From Hemileia vastatrix (lineage: Eukaryota; Basidiomycota; Pucciniomycetes; Pucciniales; Zaghouaniaceae), in NCBI GenBank assembly GCA_030280995.1, contig JASXTE010000011.1:21757817-21821816 (forward strand): a DNA stretch of 64,000 nucleotides. Reading direction: 5' to 3'. The notes below the pieces were generated by a model. The model had not been told where the DNA came from, did not search any database, and saw only the letters and a list, made by a program, of their open reading frames with translations. Shown piece after piece: positions 10,902 through 23,373 of the stretch (positions are counted from its first letter, which is position 1; each line of letters opens with the position of its first letter). Position numbers and translations under genes: made by a program.

Positions 10902-12188
10902 TGTCATTTGTCGTAAGTATCGGTATTGTCGTCGTCGTTTGGAAAGGCTCCCAGTTGTTGGCCAGTCGTCTAGAAGAAGGGAAGAAAAGGGAGAAGGAAA
11001 AAGGTTTTGGGAAAGAAAAGAAATAAGATATAAAAAATTATTTAATTTATTGGAGTGGAGCAACAACAAATTACTTGAGGGATGACACAAAAAAAATGAG
11101 GTAATATTAAATGTTAATATTATTTAAGGTAAGGGTTCTGTGCGGCAAACACTATGAGTACTATCAGACTTAAGGCAACCTTTGAATAGTTATATAGAAT
11201 CTAAATTAGAATTTTGATACTAATAAAAAATAATATAAACGTAATATAAAAATATGTTCAAGTTGTTGAGTGTATAGTAAGTGATGATGCTACAGGGGAT
11301 TATCCAAGGCCTTTTTATAGGCAATGGGTCCTCTAAAGCGCTACAACTGACTATATACAAAATAGTAATGAAGTAAAACAAGAAGATTAAAGAAGATATT
11401 TGTAACATAGTAATTGAGAGAAAAATATATGAAAATAATAAGAATCCCAATTAAGAAAATAAATTTCCCATCCCAAATTCCCAAATCAGTTAATATAAAA
11501 TAAAGAGTAACTAAACAACCCTGTGACATAAGAACTATGGGAAAAACAATTCAAAACAAGTATTACAATATGTTTTCAGAATTTCTAAGTGAAACAAATA
11601 ACATGTTTTGACGTAACAAGGTATGTAATCAATTTAATTCAGTGTAAATTAATATTATTTAATTTTTTTCATTATGTAATTAAATAACTAATTCAAATGA
11701 AACAATTAATTAATTCAAATTGAGAATTTATAATACTATTTTATAAAATAAGTATTATAATTTATTTAATTTTTTCCTGACACAATTAAGGGTCAAAAGA
11801 AGCGCCCAATTTGATTGTTTAATAATATATGAAGTTTTATTTAATATATTAATTTAAATCATTAATGTAATTACATTATAAGTCAATTTTACATATATAA
11901 TTATAATATATGTTAGTAATTAATTAATTATAAATTTATATTTAATAAATACATAAAAATGTGCCATTATTTGTAGAATATAAAATATATTATGCTTAAT
12001 TTAAATGTATAAATAATTTATATAACAACAAAATTAATATAACACTTATATTTAATAAGATACTTATATAATTTTATTAGGCAATAAAATATTAATTTAT
12101 ATACATCAAATGCAATTATTTATGCCCTCTTTCAGGTCCAATAAGTTAACATATCATTTACTGGGCTCCTGGTATAGCCTGGCTGACA
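10902..12188 (-). repeat. 5' LTR of copy B (about 1.29 kb)
   Basis: The outer end is clear: read on the minus strand it starts TGTCAGCCAGGCTA at 12188. The inner end at 10902 is inferred from a TGACA terminus and from the leader length, so it is less certain. The LTR shares terminal bases and the TATA core (GGCCTTTTTATAGGC at 11308-11322 on the plus strand) with the copy A family but is otherwise divergent. Confidence 0.55.
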
Positions 12189-12220
12189 AAAGTAGATAAA
12201 AAAGTCAATATCCAAAAAAA

Positions 12221-13173
12221 TTACCAGAAGATATCAAATATCTAACTGATTTTGGTGATGATCAAGTTGTTGCAGTTATCAGTAATACTTATAAGGCTCA
12301 ATTCATTTTGAAAGCTCATTCATTTGATGGTGTAAAAGATGAAACTTTTAATCAACTATCGGATCTTATCATAACTCTTTATCAAATGGCTTTAGTTTGA
12401 TTACCTATAAGGAATACAAAGTTGTTGGGTGGTATCATGATTGGATTTGGTTGGAGACCAGGTTTTGTTAAAGGATATTCTCTTGGTATGTCTAATAATT
12501 TTTTTTCCATTCTTAATATCATTTCACTTATTTCATTTATATAGGCATATATTCGTTGGTCAAGAATATCACTAAAGCTCAAAAAGATGAAGATTTTCAC
12601 TTATGGGACACTCTACCTTCCTTTAACTCTTTTCTTGCTTTTTGACTCAAAAATCTCTGTAATAAAGCATTTGAAAAAAATCATGAACTTGCAACCAAAG
12701 TTGGAATACCAAATTGGTGTGACTTCGAATGGGAAGATATTAGTCACAAATATCTTTTATTTTCTAATGTTATTATCACTCATTCTGGATTTCACAATAG
12801 GATTCATATCAATAGGAATGATGCCAATTTTCTTACTTTTGGAATATTCTCATATATCAATCCGATAACTAGCCACCCAATACCATCTCCAGCTAAAATC
12901 AAAGGACATGGTTTATAAATTTCAGACCACCGGTGTATCATTGATTTTGGTTTGGGAAATGGTATCATCAAAACTATTTGGAATTCTTCTAAGGATAATC
13001 ATCAAACAACCAAAGCTCCTCCTGGTTTGGAATCCTGTCAAGATTTCACACATTTTGGTTGCTCATTTCAAATCAGTCATAAGTTGATTCAAAGAATCAA
13101 TAAGGTAAAGAAAGAAGGTAAAGTTATTCAATTTAAAAAAACTTTATCTAGATCCATAAAGTATGGGGATTAG
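12221..13173 (+). pseudogene. Tet-like 2OG-Fe(II) dioxygenase, decayed copy 1
   Basis: Same exon structure as the copy at 33968-35213. Exon 1 runs to about 12486, the intron has a GTATGT donor and a TATAG acceptor at about 12545, and exon 2 carries the catalytic core. Four in-frame problems are visible: TGA at 12398-12400 where copy 2 has CGA; a TGA in the SFLA(F/L)-stop segment shared with copy 2; TAA just after the KGHGL segment; and loss of the iron ligand, since the HxD motif reads HIN (Asp codon now AAT at 12811-12813). The start is off the homologous region, cut by copy B. The enzyme is certainly inactive. Confidence 0.8.
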
Positions 13174-13247
13174 AGTTGTCATCAAAAATTTTATATTTTT
13201 TCATAAATTTTTAATAAATATTTTTATATATCAATTTGCTCAAGTAA

Positions 13248-14423
13248 TGTCAGCCTAGATATCCCTAGGACTGAGTATTTCTTATTCTTAAAATAAGATA
13301 AACTTAAGTACATTAAGCTTATATCTTAAAAATAAGGTTAAAACAATTATATATATTATGATTATACATATATATATAATTATTAGACTATTATATAGCT
13401 TATAGTAGTTTAAATAGCTTATCCATAACCTAAAAATACTTATTAAGGTGTTAATGGAGTCAAAATATACTTATCTTAATTGATATTAAGTAATTATTGA
13501 CATACATAAGCTTAAATGTATACATAAAGCTCATATTCAGTGAAATATGCAGTATATTATGTATATTTAGGTCTATAAGTGGGTTTTAGCCTCTTAATAG
13601 CCTATAACCTTTGCTTTTCTGCTTATTTTAGGTCATATGGACGAAATCAGTGGATTCACAACACCTACAGAAGTATAGACATCTATATCAGGTGCATACA
13701 CTCAGTTTGGACAACTTAATCTGCTTCCTTAGATGGATATTCACGGATTTATGGGTTGGGAGGTCATTGCTGGGTTAATGTGAATGCTTGGGGATGTTAT
13801 TGGGGTCTTGGACACTTAATTTGTTTCCTTTATATGCTTTGGGTTTCATTAAATCTCGTTTGGATTGCTTATTTTACCTGTTTCTTTATGGTATCCGCTT
13901 TCATCTTGATTTTCTATTTATGGTATGGGTCTGTGTTATCTTTAATTGTGATGGAGGGTCCTTACTGGAGGTCTGGGTGTTGAATCTGCTTTAAGTGGAC
14001 GCCATGGGGAGGTGATGGGCCCTCACAGTGCTGTAATTGCCGGGGATAGCAGTGACATCATCTGGATTGAAGGTCTGTGCACTCCAGGAGATTTGGGTAT
14101 AAGTAAGGAGGGATTTTGACGGTAATTTATCATAATTCACTTACTAAAATTCAAACAAACATTATAACACAATTATTATTATTCAAAGATATATTATAAA
14201 GCCATTATAAATTGATATTATCTTTATATAAGCTATAACTATATTTTATTCATCTATTTTCCACCACTAGCATGCATTTAAATCCAAGTATTGTGAGCTT
14301 GATTTGAGTATAACTATTTTATTAGTCTTCCCCTGAGGTTTAATCACTAAATAATTTATCAATAAGTAGTAGGACCATAAATAAATACTATTTTATCATA
14401 CTTAAACACTAGATACACTGACA
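13248..14423 (+). mobile_element. Solo LTR of the TGTCAGCCTAG Ty3 family (1176 bp)
   Basis: Starts TGTCAG and ends CTGACA (perfect inverted ends), flanked by the 5-bp target duplication AGTAA at 13243-13247 and 14424-14428. It is homologous to the LTRs at 29554, 47983 and 59076. It splits Harbinger copy 1, whose sequence resumes immediately after the duplication and matches 35285 onward in copy 2. It arose by LTR-LTR recombination of a full element. Confidence 0.92.
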
Positions 14424-14462
14424 AGTAATGTGATGAGCCAAAGACCTTTGGTTGTATAACAG

Positions 14463-14590
14463 GTAATCATGATAACATTTATTTGTTTCATGGGGTTCCT
14501 CTTGCCTATACCTGTGGAAAGTCTCAAACTTTTGTTTCTAGACTTGGTCTGCATTTTGGCTTGAGGAATTATCATTACTTTAACCTAGGG
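14463..14590 (+). other. Unrecognised ORF-like segment shared by both Harbinger copies (copy 1)
   Basis: A stretch encoding FHGVPLAYTCGKSQTFVS and LGLHFGL is conserved with 35326-35455 in copy 2. An acceptor-like TATAACAG precedes it. The two copies differ at several amino-acid positions, so coding selection is not established. Confidence 0.25.
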
Positions 14591-14627
14591 AATTTAATAA
14601 ATTATGTAATAATATTAAATTTAGATG

Positions 14628-15060
14628 ACTTCCACCCCTTACTTCAATAAAATGCAGGGGGGGGTATTGCCAAATTTTCAAATCTGACATGTGAAATTGA
14701 TGACTTAGAAAAATTTAGATAATACCCACCCCTTGCTTCAATAAAATGCAGGGGAGAGTATTGCCAATTTTTTAAAACAGATATAGAATTTTTTTGACTT
14801 GTAAATATTTTGGTGAAAATTTTTTGGTGATACCCATCCCTTACTTCAATAAAATCTATGGGGGTTTTCACCAAAATTTCTTATAAGACTTGTGAAACTC
14901 TTGGCATGTAAGAATTTTTGGGATACCGGTAAAATGCAGGGGGTAGTAAAGCTAAAGTTTCATATAAGACTTTCAAGATTCATGACATGAAAGAATTTTT
15001 GTGATACCCACCCCTTACTTCAAAAAAATCCAGGGGTGGGGGATCGTCAAATTTTCAAAG
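14628..15060. repeat. Tandem ~90-bp repeats inside Harbinger copy 1
   Basis: About five imperfect units, each with ACCCCTTACTTCAATAAAA followed by a G-rich TGCAGGGG segment, so each unit can form a small C-rich/G-rich hairpin. The same array is at 35513-35915 in copy 2, between the dioxygenase and the Myb-like gene. Confidence 0.7.
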
Positions 15061-15198
15061 GAGACATGAAAATTTTATTTAAAAAAATAATATAAAAATT
15101 CAAGTAATGATAGATAGAGTAATGAAATAAAGGAAATTATTGGAAATTTTATGTACAAACAAATATGAACAGTTGAAGTGTGAGAGAGATAAAACAAA

Positions 15199-16602
15199 CT
15201 AGTCATCCAACAATTTCTTTAAACGTTCAATTTCCTCAACAGATTTATTAGCTTTAACACATTCTATCAAGAAATCTTTCTTTTTGGAATTTTCTTCATG
15301 ATAAAACTTATATTTCATCTGCTCTAATAGGTTTTGATGTTTGAGTGTTTTCTCCTCTTTTTTGATTTTTCAATACTTAGAGTTAACTCAAACTTCTTCT
15401 CCTCCAAATCTTGGGCCCAACCATCCTTCCGTAAAGAGAGCTCATACTTCCTCTCCTCCAAATCTTGGGCCTGATCATCCTTCCATAAAGAGAGCTTGTA
15501 CTTCCTCTCTTCCAAATCTTGTAGCCTATCATCCCTCCTTAAAGAGAGCTCATATTTCTTCTTTTCAAAGCTTAGAGTCTCTTTAGCAATTTATACTTGT
15601 TCTAGAGTGATAATAAAAATTAATATAAAGTGGAAGAAAAGTAGAGTAAAGTAATAAGAGGTATGGTATCACTTACCAGCATCACGTTTCTCTAAAAAAT
15701 TTTCCATAGATGAAAAAGGGGTTTGTGATGAAGTATCACTTTTTTTGTCTTCTTTGTGAGTGGAAATTTAGACTACTTGAAGCCCTACGCTTCTTGTTCA
15801 AGGTCATATTTTCCTCCTCATCATTGTCACTACCTTCAGACTCAGTTGATTGAGGATCCTGGGTTTGTTTATCAGCCTTTTAAGAAATAAGAAAAAGATA
15901 AGTAAACAAAAAATAGAAAAGATAAGATAAAAGAAAAAAGAAACAGACCTGAGTTAGATTTGGTTGGGTTAAATCACCTATAGGATCTACAGAAAAGCTA
16001 TCTAGATATGTCTCATTCAAATGAGGGGAGGCTTTAGTGGAGGAAGAGTATGGGAAAAGATTTGCTTCGACATCATGTTTGGAGATAGGATCTTCACCAT
16101 CCAACATGTTTACAGGATTAAAATTGGCTTGCTCTCCAAAAATTGCATCCATCTCTTTAAAGTAAGGACATAAAGTTTCAAGTTTATTGTCTATGGATTT
16201 TATGCCCTTAGTTATATCATTGTCGGTAACCCCAAAACCAATGGAAGATGAAAGTGCCTTTGCCTTCTTGTATTTTGCTCGGTAATGCTTGAATCGTTCA
16301 GACATCTGTTTAGGCAAAATATCAATCCTTCCCTTGGTCTTATTCCGTAATTCATTTGCCATTAGAAGATAGCCATTAACTTTTGATGCGGGGGGCCGTC
16401 CTACTTTAGTGGAATACTCAGTACCAAAACAAGAATCATAGTTAGATTTGGTTTTCAGCCAGTTGATAAGAATGAGATGGTCATCTTTTTTTAATTGAAC
16501 AGTCTTTGATTTCTTGGCTGAGCGGGGGAAAGAGGAAGTAGTGGGAATTGAAGAACAACTGGGTGATGGCTGCCTTTGAGAAGATCTAGGATGACAAGGC
16601 AT
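15199..16602 (-). pseudogene. Harbinger Myb/SANT-like DNA-binding protein, copy 1
   Basis: Three exons on the minus strand: 16602-15949, 15876-15677 and 15601-15199, joined by short GT-AG introns. Exon 1 has a Ser/Pro-rich N-terminus and a Myb-like trihelix region (DDHLILINWLKTKSNYDSCF, RFKHYRAKYKKAKA) ending with an LCPYFKEMDAIFG block. Exon 2 is acidic then basic (KKRRASSSLNFHSQRR). Exon 3 is a coiled coil of tandem 18-residue repeats. PIF/Harbinger elements normally need such a Myb-like protein to bring the transposase to the ends. Single-base indels in exon 2 (A-run near 15740) and near 15350 break the frame. Confidence 0.78.
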
Positions 16603-16973
16603 GTTATTCTAAATGAAGATGAAAAGGAGCAGAAACAAGCAGATGAGATAGCGAGATGAAAAGGAGCAGAATCAAATAGATGAAATGGGGAGAAATTCTG
16701 AGCGGATAGAATGAACAGGATGGGATGAGAATGGAAGTGTGCAGCAAGGTAGAAGGCATATCCAGGGAGTAGTCCAAGATGTGGTTATGGCAGAAAGTAG
16801 GTCAAGATGTGGTTATGACAGAAGGTTGTCCAAGATGTGGTTATGAAAAATTGAGTAAAAAAATGTTGGATAAGAGGTGAAAATTGACACGTAAAGTGTC
16901 TAATAACCCAATTATTAGCAAAAATAATTGCAGAAGATAATTGGGGTATAAGGATTTTTATCCACAATTAATT

Positions 16974-17004
16974 TAATTGCTGATCCCTGAACATTGATAC
17001 CCCC
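16974..17004 (-). repeat. Right terminal inverted repeat of Harbinger copy 1
   Basis: Read inward on the minus strand it begins GGGGGTATCAATGTTCAG, matching both ends of copy 2 with few mismatches. The flank is TATTA. Confidence 0.85.
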
Positions 17005-17035
17005 TATTAATATGTTAAAATTAGAAGCATAAAAA

Positions 17036-18990
17036 TTATGTTCTTTGTCCCCACTCTTCTAATTCCTTAGGAATAGGTGGATAATTTCTAACACAATGGT
17101 AATTTATCAGAGAACTATCAAAATCATTTGGAATATCTGAAAGCAGAATCCATAATTCTTTGTTCTTGGGCTGGCCTTTAAATGCTATTAAATATTCATA
17201 CTGTGATCCTATTACCCTACAATCCAAAATAAATTTAAAAGATGGTATAGCTAAATAACTATTTGTATTTGTGTAATCTTTGTCATATCTGCCTGATGGT
17301 TCATTCTGTTGAACTCTTGGTGGATTAGAAAGAGGATTTTTATATGGAGATAATAAGTTTAAGTTAAATATTGGATGTAATTTTTTATAGGATGGTGGTA
17401 AATCAAGTTTATAGGCTAATTACCCTACTGAGTGTAATATGGGGAAAGGTCCAATTCGTCTGAATGATAATTTTGTTGATGGTGTTGTATTTTTGAGATA
17501 TTTTCTTAATAGCCATACTAAATTGCCAGGCTGATAAATATTAGCAGATCTTGAATGCTTATTATATTGCTTTGCCTGTGCTATTTTTGCCAATGTGAGT
17601 GACTGAGCTAAATCAGAATGGACTGCCTCCAAATGTTCAGTAAACTTATTAACTAATGGAGAAGGTGAGTTTCTGTCCAAAACTTCAAATCTAGGGTTAA
17701 AACCATATAAATAAAAGAAGGGAGAGGCACAAGTAGAGGAACATTTAGCATTATTAAATGAAAACTCAGCTAATGGTAACCAATCAACCCAATTATCTTG
17801 TCTAGAAGACACAAAATTTTGAAAGTAAATTTCCAGTGTTTGGTTAGTACATTCTTTTTTTCTGTCTGTTTTGGGATGATATACTGTAGATGGAGCTGCC
17901 TTTATTTTTAATCGCAAATATAAATGTTTCATAAATTGAGAAATCAGGGCTGTGCCCCTGTCACTAATGACTTTATCAGGTAGACCATGATATCAAAAAA
18001 ATTGATCTAAAAACAAATTAGCTAATTGAAAGGAAGAAATAGACTCTCAACAAGGTATAAAATGAGCCCTTTTTGTAAATAAATCAACAATAACTATAAT
18101 AGAGTCATATCCTCCAGGATTAGGTAATTTTATGATAAAGTCCATACCAATAACCCTTCAAGGCCTATCTGGGATCTCCAATGGGTGTAGTAATCCCTGA
18201 CACCCCAAGCAATTAATATGATTTTGTTGACATAACTCGCATTTTTTAACATAATCCAGGATATTTGCCCGCTGTGAAGGCCACAAATAGGTTTGAGACA
18301 TTAGTTCCAAGGCCCCTTCTGGGCCTAAACAACCAGTTCTAGGAGAATCATGATACAGTTGAAGTAAAGAGGGTCATAAAGGAGGTGCAAAAAGCTTGTC
18401 CCATAACCACCACCTATTCTGTTTAAAAGAAAATAAAGGGCCATATGTATCTTCTGGTGTCAAAGAGGAATATGACTCAGTCAGTTGGGAAACTGTAGTA
18501 GTGGCTGTTCTAAATAATGCATTTAGTGAGGCAATGATAATGCCTTTAGAGGGGGAATATTAAGTTAGTAAAATTCAATGATACATAAGCAGGGAAGAGA
18601 AAAAATCGGGTTGTCTTGAGGGTGCATCTGCAGGATTATGTATACCAGGTATATGAAGAATACTAAAATTAAAATTACCCAGAGACATAGCCCAACGTTG
18701 GTGGCAGGGAGAGAGCTATTGGTTAGTCATTAAATAACATAAATTTTCATGATCTGAAAATACAACAACAGGGTCTTTTGTCCCTAGAATCCAAGCCTTC
18801 TAAGTGGAAAATCCCTTGATGATCTCAAGTAGTTTTTTATCCTGAACCTGCCAATGGTGTTCTTTTTCTTTAAGTTTAAAATAGTGGAAGGAAATAGGAT
18901 GTAAAATATTATTGTCATTGGGTTGAGATTAAATAATTGCAAGGAAAAACCCCAAACAATCAACATGCATGAAACAAGGTTTAAGATAAT
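17036..18990 (-). pseudogene. RNase H, integrase and chromodomain of copy D
   Basis: The integrase zinc finger is visible near 18340-18220 (HDSPRTGCL and CELCQQNH). Its catalytic core follows (GMDFIIKLP near 18150, KVISDRGTAL near 17970, then TDRKKECTNQTLE near 17870 where the catalytic Glu lies), and the C-terminal part is at 17932-17420. The last open frame (17227-17036) reads YEYLIAFKGQP and KELWILLSDIP, a chromodomain-like signature. Several stops and frame changes break the chain. RNase H (about 18990-18400) is badly eroded. Confidence 0.72.
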
Positions 18991-19029
18991 CAAAATGTTT
19001 TAAAAATACCACCTTTGAAAAGGCTTTCT

Positions 19030-19906
19030 TTAAATATTCAAAAGAAGAAATAAATTGAGGGGAACTGAAATTTGAAAAGGAGTTAGATGATTTTTTGTTG
19101 AGTCTGTTAATGGTAAAGATAGTTTGGCAAATTTTGGAATGAATCTGTGGTAAAAATTAATAAAACCTAAGAATTTTTTAGTCTGTAACATATTAGTAGG
19201 AACAGACCAATCCATAATAGTTTTAATATGATCTTTATTTATCCTGATTCCTTCTCCAGAAACTGTGAAACCTAAAAACTCAACTTGCTGCTGATAAAAA
19301 GAACACTTAGTAGGGGAAATGATCAAATTCTCATGTTGTAACATAGTAAAAATGGCTTTTAAATGGTTAGCATGGTAATTATATGTATTGGAAAAGACTG
19401 TAATGTCATCAATATATACACTGCAGAAAAAATCTAGTCCCTCCCTAAGTACCCATTGTGCAAAACATTGAAATGCCAATGGAGCATTACACAACCCAAA
19501 TGGCATAACAAGGTATTCAAACAAACCCCAAGGAGTCCTAAAGGCTGTTTTCCATTCCTCCCTGGGTGCTATCCAAAGAATATTAAAAGCAGATTTTAGA
19601 TCAATTTTAGATAAATATTTTTACCACATAGTAACATAAATAAATGAGGGATAGAAGGGAGAGGAAATTGATCTTTAATAGTAATATAATTAAGTAGTCT
19701 ATAATATACACAGGGATGGGGTGCCTTATTAGGCTGAGTAACAAAAAATATGGGAGAGGAAATAGGTGATGATGAAACCTGTATAAAGCCTTTAGCCAAG
19801 TTTTCATCCACATATTTTGGCATGAGTAATTCCTGTTCCCTTGGGAGGGGGTATGGTTTACACATAGGAAATGTAGCTTCAGGGACCAAAGATATTTTAA
19901 GACCAA
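19030..19906 (-). pseudogene. Reverse transcriptase of copy D
   Basis: Two open pieces in different frames, 19906-19596 and 19524-19030. The first has the RT finger segment (PLPREQELLMPKYVDENL, QPNKAPHPCVYYRLLN). The second has MPFGLCNAP and the catalytic YIDD in SVYIDDITVF near 19400. It is a typical Ty3 RT, with its protease directly upstream. Confidence 0.82.
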
Positions 19907-19913
19907 AATCCAG

Positions 19914-20756
19914 TCAACTGGGTGATATAACCATATTTACGGGCAACTGAAACAATACCTTAAAGCAAGATAATGAGGGAGGTAAGGAAGAGACAGAAGA
20001 AGAGGAAAAAGAACCTGGTGTTTTTATAAAAGAAATAACACAATTTTGACAAGGAAGAACCAAAGAATTAGTGTGATAATCAAGAAGCGCACAATGTTGC
20101 TTTAACCAAGGGGTCCCTACAATCATCATTGGTTTATTTAACTGAATGACGTTCAAGGTTAAATTCGTAGGTATAGTGCCTTCCTCAGAATGGAGTAAGG
20201 CTTTTCCTGAAACATAAGAATTGACTGCACTGCCCTTAAAGGAAGAACCATCCACAGTTTATCAGGAGAAGGGAGACCTTTTCATCAAGGCCCAGTTTAA
20301 CAAAGATACTAATGATTGATCAATGAAACTTTTGGCCACTCCTGAATCAATAAACGCGACCCCTTTATGAGTCCTGTTTACTGATTCCAACAAAAGGAAA
20401 ATGAAAGGTTGATCATTCCTAAGAACAAAAGGAAGTTTAGTAAAATTATTGTTTGGAGAAATAGATGAAATAGAATACTTAGGAGTTCCTAAACCTTGTT
20501 CCAAAAATATGGAAGCCACGGTAGTAAAATACTCCTTCCAAATATTGTTCATGGTGTTGGTGATGTCAGTTATGATTTCCTCTACTCTAGAAGCAGTAAC
20601 AATGTTTGTAAATGATCCAATTCCAAAGAAGCTAGAGGAATTTAAGGGGAAGAACCTGAACCAGGTGTAGGAGTTGTAGAGGAATGCTGTGGAGAGGAAG
20701 CAGTGGTTGATAAAGGTGTTGTGGTCATGGTCGCAAATGTGGCCTGTTTTGTTCAA
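19914..20756 (-). pseudogene. Aspartic protease region of copy D
   Basis: The active-site segment AFIDSGVAKSFID lies near 20365-20330. A second piece (20255-19914) carries KPMMIVGTPWLKQHC, the flap/C-terminal part of Ty3 proteases, before the RT. A stop near 20260 separates the pieces. Confidence 0.75.
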
Positions 20757-21838
20757 TCATTGGGAAAATATGGGCACACTAAAAATCCTAAAGGGTGGTC
20801 AGGAGCTTGGTAAGATTTTGGACATCTGAAACATAGCTTGTTTTCCCAACAATGCTGCTGTTCTTCTTGTGTTAAAGGTGACAAGGATTTTGGTGAGATA
20901 GTGCCAGCAAGATGTTTAAAGGGATTTAGCTGGGTAATCTGGACTGCATCCAATTGCATAGGGAGGTGGTTTGGATTATGGTTTGATGGTCAAGTTTGAA
21001 TTAAAGGACCTATCTTTTTGTGGGGATTGTTGACAAGGGAAGAAAGATAAAGTTGATGTCCTGATTTTTGAGCCCATTTGTCCAGGATAGCTAAGCTAAG
21101 ATTAGTTTCAGAATAATCAGGATGAGCAAAGATTAATTTTTGGACCTCCGTTTGGAGACCTTCCATAAAGCAATTAGCTCGGTCATCTTCTGAAGAGTTT
21201 ACTGCAAAAACCAGGGAGCAGAATTTGTTAATATATTCATCAAGCATTCCTTTTTGTTGTTTACAGTTATTAAGAAGTTGTCTTGAAGAGGTTTTAGCTG
21301 CTTTATCACCAAAGACTTTGATCATCTTAGAAATGAAGGAATCTACCAAAGAAAGAAATGGAAGTTTACATTCCATTTTACTAAAGCTGGGGTAGAAGGT
21401 GGAGAGGCCTAATTTGGATGTGTTTTGGGTGACTACTGATTGCCACCAATGCTGTGATGTGGAGGTAGGTTTTCCAGGGGGCAGGTCAAAATGTAGAGAT
21501 ATCCACAGTATTTTATCTGTGGTGGAAGAAAAATGATGTGAGTGTAAGCTTAAACGTCTGTTGATTTTTTCAAGGAAAAATGGAAGGGATTGTGAATCTC
21601 AATGGAAGTAAACGTTAGGAATGGCACTAAGAGCCACCGCCAAAGGTTGTCTGTTAGAGATTAATGAATTACCAGATCCTTCTGAAGTACTTGTTTCCAC
21701 TGGGGCTGGAGTAGTAATCTGTTGTCAAAGGGATTGATTTTCTGTTTGCAGTTTCTGAATCATATTCTGTAGATGTTGCATTTGTTGAGCTAGAGCAGCC
21801 AACTGCAATGGGGATGGTGCGGGCTGTGGATTAGACAT
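20757..21838 (-). pseudogene. Gag of copy D
   Basis: Starts at ATG 21838 with MSNPQPAPSPLQLAALAQQM, a Gln-rich coiled coil. Two in-frame stops follow (near 21727 and 21600). The capsid segment (21376-20990) has the LLNNCKQQKGMLDEYINKF block. A zinc-knuckle-like CFRCPKSYQAPDHPL lies near 20840. This is the Gag type of Tf2-like fungal chromoviruses. Confidence 0.72.
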
Positions 21839-23373
21839 ACTGGGATGGGGAGTTTTGGAGGTGGTGTAGACAATCCTATAGTACTAGCTATAGGCCTTGA
21901 CCAAGGGATTTGGAGTAAAACTGGAGAGAAAACCCCCTGTCCCTTTGAGAAATACCAGGTGAGATTTATTTGCTACAGCAAATTAAAGACTGTTACTATA
22001 CCCTTCCAACACACTTCTTGACTGCTTAACAAGTCAAGACAGTAGCCAATAACAGACCACTGCGAACCAAAGAGCCAGAAACCTGAAATGCAGAAAGATC
22101 CACTCCAGAAAACAAAAACACTGTGCACTTGTTACACAGAAAACAGCAATAATACTTGATGCAGGTTGCAAAGCTACACTAGAGAAACCAGTTGTCAAAG
22201 TTGAGTTAAATGAAGAACTAACCTTGCAACAAACACAGCCAATTGTGGCCAAAAAACAGTGAAAACTGAGTAAGAAACAATATATAATTATCAGATGGTT
22301 GTATGATAATTAAAGTTGCCCCAAACTGTCTTCTTCAGTATGTACACACAGACCACCATCTAAAAAATCCATGCACAGCAACAAATTTGGCGCTTTTGAC
22401 AGCCAAATTGAATAAAAACCCTCTAGAAACGCTTCCCAGCCTTCTTTAACCAAGGCAGCCCATCTTGAAGCGGCCAGACCTCCCTGAAGCCAGAAAACCA
22501 CCAAAAACCTCCAATAAAGCCCAAAATACTTAGAAAAATCCACCACAACTACTAAAACCCTTAAAACACAAAATTAAGCTATGACAACATTGAGACATAA
22601 AATATAGAGCCAAATTAGCTCTACTTAATGCTACTAAGAACTTAACCCTAAGACTTAAGGTTAGCCCGTAAAACACAAAAAACAAAATTTAAACAGCTAT
22701 CTTTTAGAATTGAAAAATGAGGAAATGACCCTTTAAAACTTAGAATATGAAAAATGTCATCAAGACATAAAATATAGAGAAAACCCAGGGCTATCCAATG
22801 GTAGTACCCACATACCCATAGTACCAATAGTCACTGAATAAAACTAAAATAACACGTAATTATTTGACCAATGTCAATTAAGACATACAAAAACAGCACC
22901 AAACAGACCAACAAAGGCCTCTGCCAATGTTGGAAGACCACAACAGGTGATGAAGTAGCAGAAGCATTATGGAGTAGTGATTCTGAATCAGAATCCAATT
23001 CCAGTACAGGAGCAGCAAATATAGCCAGCAGGAAAGAAGATAAGAGTATCTAATTAAGCAAAGTATTTAAAGAAATCTGGCAGTGAAGAAAGAAAAGCAA
23101 GGATTTTTATTTTAAGTAGAATAGTAAAGGATAATCAAGCAGTCGTTCTTAAGTAGTATAATGTAGAATAATGGAAAGAGGTTTAAAAAAAAGGAATGAA
23201 AAGAGCAAATCCTAATTGTCAGAGGTTAACATCCATATACTACTAGATTTCAAAGAGGATTCACTGGGTTTCTAACAACAAATCCTTTAGGGTTTATATA
23301 GAGGTAAATACAAGGATATTACGTCAATTATGTACTTAATTATTAGATTCTACTAACTGATGTATTTAATATT

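Larger units (their letters stand above)
4301..12188 (-). mobile_element. Ty3/Gypsy chromovirus, copy B (3' end displaced by copy A)
   Basis: Minus-strand order from right to left: 5' LTR (12188 down to about 10902), leader of about 600 bp, Gag ORF1, Gag ORF2, protease-RT-RNase H, integrase. The homology stops at 4301 within the RPKK segment just before the chromodomain, exactly where the copy A LTR ends. The right LTR end abuts Harbinger sequence at 12189 that continues uninterrupted in the second Harbinger copy (34233), so copy B inserted into Harbinger copy 1. Confidence 0.88.
12189..17004. mobile_element. PIF/Harbinger transposon copy 1 (right 4.8 kb; left part displaced)
   Basis: Homologous throughout to 34233-37815 of the complete copy 2. 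It contains a Tet-like dioxygenase pseudogene (+), a block of tandem repeats and a Myb-like gene (-). The right end is the terminal inverted repeat read as ...AACATTGATACCCCC, followed by TATTA, as in copy 2. The transposase half is missing because copy B inserted at 12188. A solo LTR (13248-14423) splits it further. It is inserted at the 3' end of the Ty3 element at 17005-24428. Confidence 0.88.
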
